A stretch of 64,000 nt of DNA from NCBI GenBank assembly GCA_035492455.1, contig DATJJE010000070.1:62001-126000 (forward strand), in the 5' to 3' direction. The notes beneath the pieces are model-generated. The model saw only the letters and a program-made list of their open reading frames with translations, ran no database searches and had not been told where the DNA came from. Position 1 is the stretch's first letter. Each line of letters opens with the position of its first letter. The translations under genes were made by a program, and so were the position numbers. This stretch comes from Gp6-AA40 sp035492455 (GTDB lineage: Bacteria > Acidobacteriota > Vicinamibacteria > Vicinamibacterales > UBA2999). Below, in pieces: positions 33,779-41,880 of the stretch.

Positions 33779-34340
33779 GCAGGGCAGCCAACGGAACGCA
33801 GGCGTTCCGCGCGCGCTCGAGGGAGCGCACCACCGCGTACTGTCCGCAGCGGCGGAACTGGCTGCAGGACTTGCAGTCGGTGGCGATCTTCTCGGGAAGC
33901 CACGCGTGCGGCACGATCGAAAACCCGAGGTGAACGAAGTACGACGGCGAGTGCGTGAAGGCGCACAGCTTCTCGAACCCTGCGACCGTGGCGCGCCCTA
34001 CCAGCTCGTCGACGATGCGTCGGCCGACGCCACGGCTGCGTGCTTCACGGCTGACGGCAAACGAACGGACTTCCGCGACGGATCGGCTGAGCGGCGCCAA
34101 TTCTGCGCACGCAACGACTTCGTCATCCTGCACCGCGACGACGAAGCGGTGCGCGTGGACGCGGATCTCGTCGAACTCGCGCGCAAGCAGGTGGCCTTCG
34201 GCAAGGTGCTCGTCGATGAGCTCGTGGATCGCATCGGCATCGTCGGACGTGGCGTTGCGCAGAGCGATCGGTGCGTCGCTGATGCGCCGTGTCCGAATCC
34301 CGAATCCCGAATCTCGAATCCCCGTCAGCGGCAGAAGCAT
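33771..34340 (-). CDS. Short GNAT-type N-acetylglutamate synthase
   Basis: This 189-residue GNAT protein has the acetyl-CoA loop SREARSRGVGRRIVDELV and FEKLCAFTHSPSYFVHLGF, as in short ArgA-like synthases. Near the C terminus DCKSCSQFRRCGQYA holds three closely spaced cysteines, seen in several short ArgA proteins and perhaps a metal site. It should make N-acetylglutamate from glutamate and acetyl-CoA to prime the pathway. The ATG at 34340 shares bases with the argD stop (TAATG). Residues 7-16 are encoded by a heptamer repeat, so the extreme N terminus looks recent. Confidence 0.85.
   Translation of the reverse strand: MLLPLTGIRDSGFGIRTRRISDAPIALRNATSDDADAIHELIDEHLAEGHLLAREFDEIRVHAHRFVVAVQDDEVVACAELAPLSRSVAEVRSFAVSREARSRGVGRRIVDELVGRATVAGFEKLCAFTHSPSYFVHLGFSIVPHAWLPEKIATDCKSCSQFRRCGQYAVVRSLERARNACVPLAALHG
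34294..34321 (+). repeat. Four tandem heptamers (CGAATCC) inside the NAGS gene
   Basis: Three exact CGAATCC units and one CGAATCT stand in tandem. They encode the GIRDSGFGIR stretch near the NAGS N terminus in the other orientation. Seven is not a multiple of three, so gain or loss of one unit would shift the frame. Confidence 0.85.
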
Positions 34341-35557
34341 TAGGCCGACACCTCCGTCTGCACTGTGGCGAACACTTCGTCAAGGATGTCCACGGCTTTG
34401 TCGATGTCTGCCGCTTCAACGGTCAGCGGCGGCAGCATGCGTACGACCTTCTCGTTGGTGCGGTTGACGAGCAGTCCGCGCTCCCGCGCGGTATCCACAA
34501 TGGGCCCGGCATCGATCGCCAGCTGCAGTCCTTGCATCAGCCCGACGCCGCGCGTTTCGACGATGACCGGATGCTTCAGCGCCAGCGCGCGCAGCTTGCG
34601 CTCGAACTGCGGACCGACGGCGTTGACGTGTTCGAGCAGGCCGTTCTCCATCAGCTGCTCGAGAAAAAACAGCGCCGCGCGGCAGGCGAGCAGGTTGCCA
34701 CCGTAGGTAGTGCCGTGATCGCCTGGCGAAATCGCCTGCGCGACGCGCTCGGACATGAGGATGGCGCCGACCGGCACACCACTGCCGAGCGCTTTGCCGA
34801 CGCTCACCAGATCCGGCTCGAGGCCGAGGAGCGGGAAGTAAAACGGATATCCCGTGCGACCAAGGCCCGTCTGCACCTCATCAGCGATGTAGAGCGTCCC
34901 GGTGCGGCGGCAGACATCTCTGATCGCCTGGGCGAATTCTTTCGACAGCGGACGGATGCCGCCTTCGCCCTGGATCGGCTCGGCGATGATGGCAGCCGTT
35001 CTGTCGGTTACCGCGGCCTGCAGCGATGCAATGTCGCCCGGCTTGACGAACGTGACGTCGGCGACGAGCGGCTGAAACGGCGTGCGGTAGTGCTCGTCCC
35101 ACGTGACCGAGAGCGAACCCATCGTGCGGCCGCCGAAGGCGTTTTCGAGCGCGACAAATGCCGAGCGCTCCTTGTTGCCGTTCGTATACCAGTAGCGCCG
35201 CGCGAATTTGAGGCAGCCTTCGACGGCTTCCGTGCCGCTGTTAGCGAAGAAGGCGCGCGCCATTCCGGACATCGTCGTCAGACGCGCGGCCACCTGCCCC
35301 TGCAGCGGGTGGTAATACAGATTCGAGGTATGCAGGAGCGTTGACGCCTGATCCGCGATCGCGGCGGCGAGTCCGGGATGCGCGTGGCCGAGCGAGGTGA
35401 CGCCGATGCCGGAGATGAAGTCGAGATACTCGCGGCCGTCGACATCATAGAGGCGCGAGCCACTGCCGCGTACGAAGGCGACCGGTTGACGCTTGTAGGT
35501 CGTCACCACGTGCTGCGCTTCGAGCGCCTTGATCCCGTCGAGCGTCCACTTCTTCAT
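34340..35557 (-). CDS. argD: Acetylornithine aminotransferase
   Basis: This 405-residue class III aminotransferase has the PLP Lys in LVSVGKALGSGVPVGAIL and ADEVQTGLGRTG just before it. Also present are GTEAVEGCLKFAR, EPIQGEGGI and TTYGGNLLACRAAL. It converts N-acetylglutamate semialdehyde to N-acetylornithine with glutamate as donor. The start at 35557 overlaps the argB stop (ATGA); an ATG six codons upstream is less likely. Confidence 0.96.
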   Translation of the reverse strand: MKKWTLDGIKALEAQHVVTTYKRQPVAFVRGSGSRLYDVDGREYLDFISGIGVTSLGHAHPGLAAAIADQASTLLHTSNLYYHPLQGQVAARLTTMSGMARAFFANSGTEAVEGCLKFARRYWYTNGNKERSAFVALENAFGGRTMGSLSVTWDEHYRTPFQPLVADVTFVKPGDIASLQAAVTDRTAAIIAEPIQGEGGIRPLSKEFAQAIRDVCRRTGTLYIADEVQTGLGRTGYPFYFPLLGLEPDLVSVGKALGSGVPVGAILMSERVAQAISPGDHGTTYGGNLLACRAALFFLEQLMENGLLEHVNAVGPQFERKLRALALKHPVIVETRGVGLMQGLQLAIDAGPIVDTARERGLLVNRTNEKVVRMLPPLTVEAADIDKAVDILDEVFATVQTEVSA

Positions 35558-36375
35558 CGCACCACCTGCGTGCACCCGGCGAGCGGCCCTTTCGCCGCTG
35601 CCAGCGCGTCCAGCTTGACCTCGCGCCCGTTGGCGATGAGCACATCGCCCACGCCCTTTCGAAGCGCCGCGCGGCAGGCCTCGAGCTTCGCGACCATGCC
35701 TCTGTTCGCCGTGCCCGCTTTAATCATTTGCGCAGCGCGGCGCGAATCGAGGCGGGCAATCGTCTGCCCGGCTTCGTCGAGCACGCCGGATGTTCCTCCG
35801 GCAATGACGAGCCGTTTCGCACCGAGTGATGATGCGAGGTGCGCCGCCAGCGTGTCGGCGTTCACGTTCAGGAGTTGTCCGTCGCGCGTCGCGCCGATGC
35901 AGGCGACCACCGGCACATACCCGCGCGCGAGCAGGTCGGTCAGCAGCTGCGGGGCGCCGTTATTGATCGGCGATCCGACCAGGCCGAGATCGACGCTCGC
36001 GCCCGCAACACTGGTCATTGGCTGTGAGCGCTTCATCGTCGCCACTGCCGCGTCGGCGCCGGTAAGCCCGACCGGACGCCCACCCGCCTTGCGCAGTGCG
36101 GCGACGAGCCGTGTGTTGATGGCGCCGGCAAGCACGGCCACGACGACGTCGAGCGTTCGCGCGTCCGTGATGCGCAACCCGTCGACCTGCTGTTTTGCAA
36201 TGCCGGCCGTGGCGAGCGCCGAATCGATTTCACGCCCGCCGCCATGCACCACCACCAGAGACGTTCGCTGTGCGAGCGCAGCGATGCCGTTCGCCAGGCG
36301 AACGAGATCGTCAGGCTGCTCGAGCAGCTCGCCGCCTAGTTTGAGCACGAACCGAACTTTGCTGCGCGCCGCCAT
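35554..36375 (-). CDS. argB: Acetylglutamate kinase
   Basis: This 273-residue amino-acid kinase has KLGGELLEQ at the N terminus, HGGGREID in the substrate loop, LLNVNADTLAAHLA and GGTSGVLD. It phosphorylates N-acetylglutamate. There is no long N-terminal helix of the arginine-sensitive hexameric type, so feedback control may lie on the NAGS. Its start shares one base with the argC stop (TGATG), and its own stop overlaps argD. Confidence 0.94.
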   Translation of the reverse strand: MAARSKVRFVLKLGGELLEQPDDLVRLANGIAALAQRTSLVVVHGGGREIDSALATAGIAKQQVDGLRITDARTLDVVVAVLAGAINTRLVAALRKAGGRPVGLTGADAAVATMKRSQPMTSVAGASVDLGLVGSPINNGAPQLLTDLLARGYVPVVACIGATRDGQLLNVNADTLAAHLASSLGAKRLVIAGGTSGVLDEAGQTIARLDSRRAAQMIKAGTANRGMVAKLEACRAALRKGVGDVLIANGREVKLDALAAAKGPLAGCTQVVR

Positions 36376-37448
36376 CAGAGCAGACCCGTCCGCTCATCGA
36401 GGCCGAGAACGATATTGAGGTTCTGCACGGCCTGCCCCGCGGCGCCTTTCACGAGATTGTCGAGAACAGCGATGAGCGCGGCGCGGTTGCGCGACTCATC
36501 AACCTTCCACCCGATATCGCAGAAGTTCGTATGCGCGACGTGCTTGATCTCGGGGAGCGCAGCACCCGTCAGCCGCACGAACGCGGCCTCGGCATAGGCG
36601 TCCTCCAGCGTTTTCGCCATAAGCGCCTCGGTCGTTCCCTTCTTCAGCGAAACGTAGATCGTTTCGAGGATGCCGCGGTCGAGCGGCACGAGATGCGGAA
36701 CGAATGTGACCTCGCGCTGCAGCTCCTGTTCGATCTCGGCGTTATGCCGGTGCGAGAAGACGCCGTAGGCGGCAACGCTGCCGTGGTTCTCCGAGAAATG
36801 CGTGCGGTCGGTCGGCGCCTTACCCGCGCCGGAGACGCCGGACTTCGCGTCCACGATAACCGAGCCCTCGATCAGACCCGCATCGGAGAGTGGCTGCAGC
36901 GCCAGCAGCGCCGCGGTTGGGTAGCAGCCAGGGCACGACACAAGCCGCGCAGTCCTGATTGCCGCCGCATCGCGTTCGGGCAGACCGTACACCGTGCCGG
37001 GCGGCAGCGCCGTCGTCGCCGGATACCAGCGCAGGCGATCGGCGGCCTCGCGGATACGAAACGCCCCGGACAGATCGATGACGCGCACACCGCCTTCCAG
37101 AAGCTTCGGCGCCAGCTCCGCCGAGGCCGCCTCGGGCAGGGCGAGGAACACAATGTCGGCGGACGCAACGAGCCGATCCACGTCCAGCGCGACCACCTCG
37201 CTGTCCCAGATGCGCGCCAGCGCCGGCATGGGCCGCGGCGTGCTCGTCGATCCCGACGACATCGCCGTCGTCAGGGTGACGGCTGGATGCCGCGCCAGAA
37301 TGCGCACCAGCTCCTGTCCGGCGTAGCCGGTCGCGCCGGCGATCGCCACGCGCGTCTTCGGCTGCTGCCCGCTCGCGCTGCTCTGGCTGCGCTGCTGCTC
37401 GCTGCCTTGTTGCCTGTGTTTCTCCCCGGCGGGGACTGCTACGGCCAT
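36375..37448 (-). CDS. argC: N-acetyl-gamma-glutamyl-phosphate reductase
   Basis: The protein has 357 residues. IAGATGYAGQELVRIL is the NADP-binding loop and SCPGCYPTAALLAL contains the catalytic Cys. FSHRHNAEIEQEL is also characteristic. It reduces N-acetylglutamyl phosphate to the semialdehyde. The ATG at 37448 has AAGGAG 7 bases upstream, and about 30 N-terminal residues rich in Gln and Ser precede the Rossmann fold. This is the first gene of the leftward arginine operon; two ARG-box-like sites lie 23 bases upstream. Confidence 0.96.
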   Translation of the reverse strand: MAVAVPAGEKHRQQGSEQQRSQSSASGQQPKTRVAIAGATGYAGQELVRILARHPAVTLTTAMSSGSTSTPRPMPALARIWDSEVVALDVDRLVASADIVFLALPEAASAELAPKLLEGGVRVIDLSGAFRIREAADRLRWYPATTALPPGTVYGLPERDAAAIRTARLVSCPGCYPTAALLALQPLSDAGLIEGSVIVDAKSGVSGAGKAPTDRTHFSENHGSVAAYGVFSHRHNAEIEQELQREVTFVPHLVPLDRGILETIYVSLKKGTTEALMAKTLEDAYAEAAFVRLTGAALPEIKHVAHTNFCDIGWKVDESRNRAALIAVLDNLVKGAAGQAVQNLNIVLGLDERTGLL

Positions 37449-37470
37449 TGTCTCCTTACGATCCCGTAAA

Positions 37471-37504
37471 AGAATATTTATACATTCGCATGCATAATCA
37501 GTCA
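37471..37504. promoter_or_regulatory. Pair of ARG-box-like ArgR sites between argC and argR
   Basis: AGAATATTTATACA (37471-37484) and TGCATAATCAGTCA (37491-37504) each match the ARG-box core TGAATAATTATTCA at 11 of 14 positions. Their centres are 20 bp apart, close to the 21 bp of paired ARG boxes. They lie in an AT-rich island between divergent argC and argR and would cover both promoters, so ArgR probably represses both arms with arginine as corepressor. Confidence 0.7.
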
Positions 37505-37528
37505 AGAGTTTGGTGTATTCTGAAAAGC

Positions 37529-37996
37529 GTGAAACCGCGCCGCCAGTCGGTCATTCTCGACGTCATTCAGCGCTCGCCGGTGCGCAGCCAGGAGCAGCTG
37601 CGGCGCAGTCTGCGCGCCGCCGGGTTTGACGTGACTCAGGCGACGCTGTCGCGCGACATCCGCGAGCTCGGGCTCGTCAAGGGCGGCGTTGACGGCGCCT
37701 ATCAGGCGCCGGGCAAACCGGTCGCGCCGAACGGAAAGACGGCGGAGAGCATGCTGCAGCGCGCGGTTGCCGAATACCTGCTGCGCGTCGATCGCGTACA
37801 GCAGCTCGTGCTGCTGCGGACGGGTCTCGGCCGCGCGCAGGCGCTGTGCGTAACGATCGACGATGCACACCTGCCGGAGGTCGTCGGCACCGTCGCGGGC
37901 GAGGACACAGTGCTGGTGATTGCGCCCGACACAAGACGCGCGAAGGCGCTCGTCAAACGGCTCGAACGATTTACCGGGGAGGGACAACCGGCGTGA
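37529..37996 (+). CDS. argR: Arginine repressor
   Basis: This 155-residue protein is of ArgR length, with an N-terminal winged helix (RSQEQLRRSLRAAGFDVTQA, then TLSRDIRELGLVK) and a C-terminal hexamerisation/arginine-binding domain (GTVAGEDTVLVIAPD with the Asp pair region). I chose the GTG at 37529, since the frame upstream would read through the ARG boxes. Its stop overlaps the next GTG start (GTGA). A TATTCT -10 is visible at 37516-37521. Confidence 0.94.
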   Translation: MKPRRQSVILDVIQRSPVRSQEQLRRSLRAAGFDVTQATLSRDIRELGLVKGGVDGAYQAPGKPVAPNGKTAESMLQRAVAEYLLRVDRVQQLVLLRTGLGRAQALCVTIDDAHLPEVVGTVAGEDTVLVIAPDTRRAKALVKRLERFTGEGQPA

Positions 37997-38628
37997 CACA
38001 GACCCCCGCGCAGCGGCGCATCGTCATCGCCTGCGCCGGCAGCTCCGACAGTGTCGCGGCCATTCCGCGGCTGGCGGGCGAGTTCGACGCGGAAGTGATC
38101 ACGGTTACTCTCGACATCGGGCAGGCTCGCGAGCTCGAGGGTGTCCGTCAGGCCGCGCTCGCGGCCGGCGCGGTACGTGCGCACGTTATCGATGCTCGCG
38201 AAGAATTCGCACGCGACTGCATGGCAGCGCTCCGCAACGGGCAGCGTCCTTCCGTGATGCCGCTGGTCGCGCGCAAGCTGGACGAGGTGGCGGCCATCGA
38301 AGGCGCAACCCCGGTCATCGACTGCGGCGGCTACGACGATGTGGAGACCACCTTGTGGCAGCGTTCACCCGGAAAACCGGAGTTGAACGAGCCGGCGCGG
38401 CTGGAAATCGCATTCGAGCGCGGACTGCCCGTGTCGGTGAACGGCGTTCCCATGACGCTCCCTGAAGTCATCGAGAGCGTCGCCACGATTGCGGATGCGC
38501 CGCCCGCGGCGATCTTCCAGGCGGTCCACGACGCGCTCGGCAGCACCGCCTCGCACGCGCCTGATGCGATCGTCTGCCTCGAATCGTTCAAAGGCCAGCA
38601 CCGCGTCCTCTCCGCGCACCATTCATGA
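37993..38628 (+). CDS. Strongly reduced argininosuccinate-synthase-like protein
   Basis: This 211-residue protein is about half the length of ArgG (near 400). The ArgG frame is clear in AEVITVTLDIGQARELEGV, AAGAVRAHVIDAREEFARD and EPARLEIAFERGLPVSVNG. The ATP-binding AYSGGLDTS has become ACAGSSDSV, the substrate loop around TGKGNDQVRFE is absent, and most of the C-terminal domain is gone. It can hardly make argininosuccinate. Yet the frame is intact and overlaps both argR (GTGA) and argH (ATGA). It could be a regulatory or structural paralogue or a gene in decay; a full argG must then lie elsewhere. Confidence 0.8.
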   Translation: MTQTPAQRRIVIACAGSSDSVAAIPRLAGEFDAEVITVTLDIGQARELEGVRQAALAAGAVRAHVIDAREEFARDCMAALRNGQRPSVMPLVARKLDEVAAIEGATPVIDCGGYDDVETTLWQRSPGKPELNEPARLEIAFERGLPVSVNGVPMTLPEVIESVATIADAPPAAIFQAVHDALGSTASHAPDAIVCLESFKGQHRVLSAHHS

Positions 38629-40007
38629 CACTCTGGTCCGGCCGTTTCGATACGGCGCCCGATCCGGCGGCGTTTGACTTCCAGGTTTCCTTCGGCTTCG
38701 ATCGCGCGCTTTTCGAAGACGACGTGACCGGCAGCCTCGCCTGGGCCGAGGCGCTGGGAGCCGCGGGCGTGCTGTCGAAGCAGGATGCCGCAGCGATCAA
38801 AAAAGGGCTCGAAGAGATTCTTCAGGAAGGCCGCAGGGATCCCGCATACGTTGCCGGGCCCGACGAAGACGTTCACAGCTTCGTCGAGCGCAAACTGGTC
38901 GAGAGGATTGGCGACGCAGGCAAGCGGCTGCACACCGGACGATCGCGCAACGAGCAGGTCTCGCTCGATCTGCGACTGTACCTGCGACGTCGCATTCCGC
39001 TGCTGCAAGACGCCGTGAAGCGCGTCGTTGCGGCATGCGCCGACCAGGCGGAGCGCGCCGGCGAGGCGCTGATGCCGTCTTACACGCATCTGCGTCGTGC
39101 GCAGCCGGTGCTCGTGGCCCACTTCTTTCTGGCGCACGCATCCGCGCTGCGGCGTGACTTCGATCGCCTCGCCGCGGCACGCGCCGATGCTGACGCGTTG
39201 CCACTCGGATCCGGCGCGATCGCAGGCACCAGCTACTCAATGGACACTGCGCTCCTGGCCACGCGTCTTGGGTTCTCCCGCGTCGTGCGCAACAGCATCG
39301 ACGCCTCGTCCGATCGCGACTTCGTTGCGTCGTTCCTGTTTGCGACCTCGCTGGCGATGGTGCATCTCAGTCGCATCGCCGAAGATCTCATCATCTTCAC
39401 CGGCGACGAGCACGGCTTCTTCGAGCTCGCGGACGCGACCGCGACCGGCAGCAGCATGATGCCGCAGAAGAAGAACCCGGATGCATTGGAGCTCGCGCGC
39501 GGAAAGACCGGGCGCGCCATCGGCCGCCTCGCCGGATGGCTGGTGACGATGAAGGGACTGCCGAGCGGATACAACAAGGATCTGCAGGAAGACAAAGAAG
39601 CCGTCTTCGAGGCCGAACACACTCTCGGAATCTCGTTCAGCGCTGCGCACGCCGTTATTTCACGCCTTACATTGAACGCACAGAAAGCAGCACAAGCCGC
39701 ATCCGGACTGCTGCTCGCCACCGACGTCGCCGACTACCTGGCGATCCGCGGGATGCCGTTCCGTCAAGCGCACGAGATCGTGGCTGCGATGGTGCGCCGG
39801 TTGGTCGCCGAAGGCCGGGATTTCAGCAGCCTGACGCTCAAGGAATGGAAAGAGGCGAGCGATTTCTTCGGCGACGATGCCCCGCAGGCGGCGACACCGC
39901 TGGAATCCGTCTACGCCAAGCGGACGCCGCAGTCCACCAACCCGGACGCCGTGCAGGCGGCATTAAAGGAGTGCAAGAACTGGTTGGCTGCACAGAATTC
40001 CACATAG
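38625..40007 (+). CDS. argH: Argininosuccinate lyase
   Basis: The protein has 460 residues. GSSMMPQKKNPD is the fumarase/aspartase superfamily signature with the flexible catalytic loop; LHTGRSRNEQV and SYTHLRRAQPV supply other active-site parts. It splits argininosuccinate to arginine and fumarate. The start overlaps the reduced argG-like gene by 4 bases. It completes the locus apart from a normal argG. Confidence 0.96.
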   Translation: MTLWSGRFDTAPDPAAFDFQVSFGFDRALFEDDVTGSLAWAEALGAAGVLSKQDAAAIKKGLEEILQEGRRDPAYVAGPDEDVHSFVERKLVERIGDAGKRLHTGRSRNEQVSLDLRLYLRRRIPLLQDAVKRVVAACADQAERAGEALMPSYTHLRRAQPVLVAHFFLAHASALRRDFDRLAAARADADALPLGSGAIAGTSYSMDTALLATRLGFSRVVRNSIDASSDRDFVASFLFATSLAMVHLSRIAEDLIIFTGDEHGFFELADATATGSSMMPQKKNPDALELARGKTGRAIGRLAGWLVTMKGLPSGYNKDLQEDKEAVFEAEHTLGISFSAAHAVISRLTLNAQKAAQAASGLLLATDVADYLAIRGMPFRQAHEIVAAMVRRLVAEGRDFSSLTLKEWKEASDFFGDDAPQAATPLESVYAKRTPQSTNPDAVQAALKECKNWLAAQNST

Positions 40008-40011
40008 AGAT

Positions 40012-40039
40012 TTGGCTTTTGGGCGTTTCCAAGTAAACT
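40012..40039 (+). promoter_or_regulatory. Sigma-70-type promoter of the 40103 gene
   Basis: TTGGCT (40012-40017) and TAAACT (40034-40039) are 16 bases apart, just after argH. A run of seven T follows a GC-rich stretch near 40050-40060, which might also end the argH transcript. Confidence 0.4.
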
Positions 40040-40102
40040 CTGGCTACCGCCGCCTTTTTTTATCCGATCCCGCCTGAAAAGGAACGGCTCCGGGGGAGTT
40101 CA

Positions 40103-40774
40103 ATGCAGCAACGCCGGCTTCGGCTCGGTGACATTCTGGACGACTATTGTCCGCGCGAGCGCCGCATCACCAATCATGCGATCGTGGCGATGATTGACGA
40201 TGAGGTGAAGCAGACGCGCTGCACGACGTGTGATTCGGATCACGAATACAAGCAGGCCCGTGTCCCCCCGCCGCGCCGCAAGAAAGAATCGCTCGCCTCC
40301 CCGACACCGACCGATATGGCCGATCACGAACAGCAAGAGCAGCCTGAAGAAGCACCCTTCACCGAACTGCCAGTCGAAGCCGTTGCGGCTGAGGAACATG
40401 TCGAAACGGCCGAGATGCCCGCGCATGAAGATGCTGCGCTCACGGAGAATCGCGAAGACGAAGGTCCGGTACATCGTCGATTGATCCGCGCGACGCTGCC
40501 GCGTCCGGAGGGTCAGCCTCCGGAACGCAAGGGTCCCGAGTTGACGATGCGGCAGCCAGGCGGCGGCAATCCCCGCCACGGCCGCGGCCGGCGCGGCGCG
40601 CGCGGCCCGCAAGGGTCCTTCAACGGACCGATGCGATTCGGCAGCGGAGCACATCAGAATCAATCGCAACCGCGTCACCGTCAGAGCGGCGATCGACCTG
40701 GGCCTTCCGGCAATCAACGCGGCGGCCGTTCTCAGGGCCAGCAGCGCGGCCCCGGCCGGAAGCGCGGACGTTGA
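40103..40774 (+). CDS. Zinc-ribbon-like protein with acidic middle and RG-rich tail
   Basis: This 223-residue protein has three parts. Residues 1-50 contain RLGDILDDYCPRERRITNH and RCTTCDSDHEYK, a possible Cys3/His zinc ribbon. Residues 70-120 are strongly acidic (EQQEQPEEAPFTELPVEA). The last 90 are basic and disordered, with RGRRGARGP, NQRGGRSQG and GPGRKRGR. The layout suggests an RNA- or ribosome-associated protein; I do not recognise a named family. GGGGGAG precedes the ATG. Its stop overlaps the TTG start of fabI. Confidence 0.75.
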   Translation: MQQRRLRLGDILDDYCPRERRITNHAIVAMIDDEVKQTRCTTCDSDHEYKQARVPPPRRKKESLASPTPTDMADHEQQEQPEEAPFTELPVEAVAAEEHVETAEMPAHEDAALTENREDEGPVHRRLIRATLPRPEGQPPERKGPELTMRQPGGGNPRHGRGRRGARGPQGSFNGPMRFGSGAHQNQSQPRHRQSGDRPGPSGNQRGGRSQGQQRGPGRKRGR

Positions 40775-41544
40775 GCGACTTCACAGGCAAGCTCGGTCTC
40801 ATCGTCGGTGTCGCCAACAAGCGGTCCATATCGTGGGCGATTGCGCAGGCAACCGCGGCGCGCGGCGCGCGCCTCGCGCTGACGTATCAGGGTCGGTTCG
40901 AAGAGCACGTCCACGAGCTGTCGCAAGGGCTGGGGCAGCCGCCGCTCGTGTTGCCGTGCGACGTGAGCTCTGATCAGGACATCGCAGCGGTCTTCGACAG
41001 AATCAATCAGGAGTTTGGCGGACTCGATTTCGTGGTGCATGGCGCCGCGTTCGCTCCGCGCGAAGAGCTGTCGCTGCCGTTCTCACAGACGACGCGCGAA
41101 GGGTTTCGCGTGGCGCTCGACATTTCGGCCTACTCGCTCATCGCGCTGACACGCGGCGCCGCACCGCTGATGGAACAACGCGGTGGCGGAAGCGTGCTCA
41201 CGCTGAGCTATCTGGGAAGCGAGCGCGTCTTTCCGAACTACAACGTCATGGGCGTGGCGAAGGCGGCGCTGGAAGCGTCGGTGCGTTATCTCGCCGCCGA
41301 TGTTGGTAGCCGAAACATCCGCGTGAACGCCATCTCCGCAGGCCCTGTGAAAACACTTGCCGCGGCCGGCATCTCTGGGTTCTCGAGCATCCTTAATGTG
41401 TATAAGGAGCGAGCGCCGCTGCGGCGCAACATCGAGACGAATGAGGTTGGCGAGGCGGCAGCATTCCTTCTTAGTAACGCAGCTCGAGGCATTACCGGCG
41501 AAGTGCTGATGGTTGACGCCGGCTTCCACATCACAGGTATGTAG
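40771..41544 (+). CDS. fabI: Enoyl-ACP reductase
   Basis: This 257-residue short-chain dehydrogenase is of the FabI type: LGLIVGVANKRSISWAIAQ at the N terminus, LTLSYLGSERVFPNYNVMG with catalytic Tyr and Lys spaced as Y-x6-K (YNVMGVAK), and AGPVKTLAAAGI in the substrate loop. It does the last reduction of each fatty-acid elongation round and is the triclosan/isoniazid-type drug target. The only start that fits is TTG at 40771, coupled to the preceding stop. Confidence 0.94.
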   Translation: MSDFTGKLGLIVGVANKRSISWAIAQATAARGARLALTYQGRFEEHVHELSQGLGQPPLVLPCDVSSDQDIAAVFDRINQEFGGLDFVVHGAAFAPREELSLPFSQTTREGFRVALDISAYSLIALTRGAAPLMEQRGGGSVLTLSYLGSERVFPNYNVMGVAKAALEASVRYLAADVGSRNIRVNAISAGPVKTLAAAGISGFSSILNVYKERAPLRRNIETNEVGEAAAFLLSNAARGITGEVLMVDAGFHITGM

Positions 41545-41574
41545 CTTGCAGCCCGCCCTCCACCGGAGGGTGCG

Positions 41575-41880
41575 ATGCAAAAGCTCGGCTGTTGCAAGAT
41601 GACGTTGCTTGCGGCGCTGGTGGCGGTGCCGCTCGTGGCGGGCTGCGGCAAGACGATCGGCGAAACGATCGACGACACGACGATCACCACACGCGTGAAG
41701 ACGGCGATGCTGAACGATCCGAATGTCGGCGGCACGGGCATCGACGTCGACACTTACAAAGGCGTTGTAACGTTGTCGGGGCGCGTGAAGAGCCAGGGCG
41801 AGCACGACCAAGCGCTGGCGCTGGCGCGTCAGGTCAATGGCGTGACGGAAGTGAAGGACGCGCTGCAGGTCATCCCGTAA
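41575..41880 (+). CDS. BON-domain lipoprotein
   Basis: This 101-residue protein has a lipobox (LVAGC, Cys25) and one BON domain (TTRVKTAMLNDPNV, GVVTLSGRVKSQGEHDQAL), like OsmY-type proteins thought to bind phospholipid at the inner face of the outer membrane. GGAGGG lies 6 bases before the ATG. It follows fabI by 30 bases, so may share its transcript, and converges on the flavin reductase gene with an 11-base overlap. Confidence 0.85.
   Translation: MQKLGCCKMTLLAALVAVPLVAGCGKTIGETIDDTTITTRVKTAMLNDPNVGGTGIDVDTYKGVVTLSGRVKSQGEHDQALALARQVNGVTEVKDALQVIP

Noticed and set aside
34294..34321. Tandem heptamers considered as a CRISPR or minisatellite array
   Set aside because: Units are adjacent without spacers and lie within a coding frame; this is a short simple repeat.
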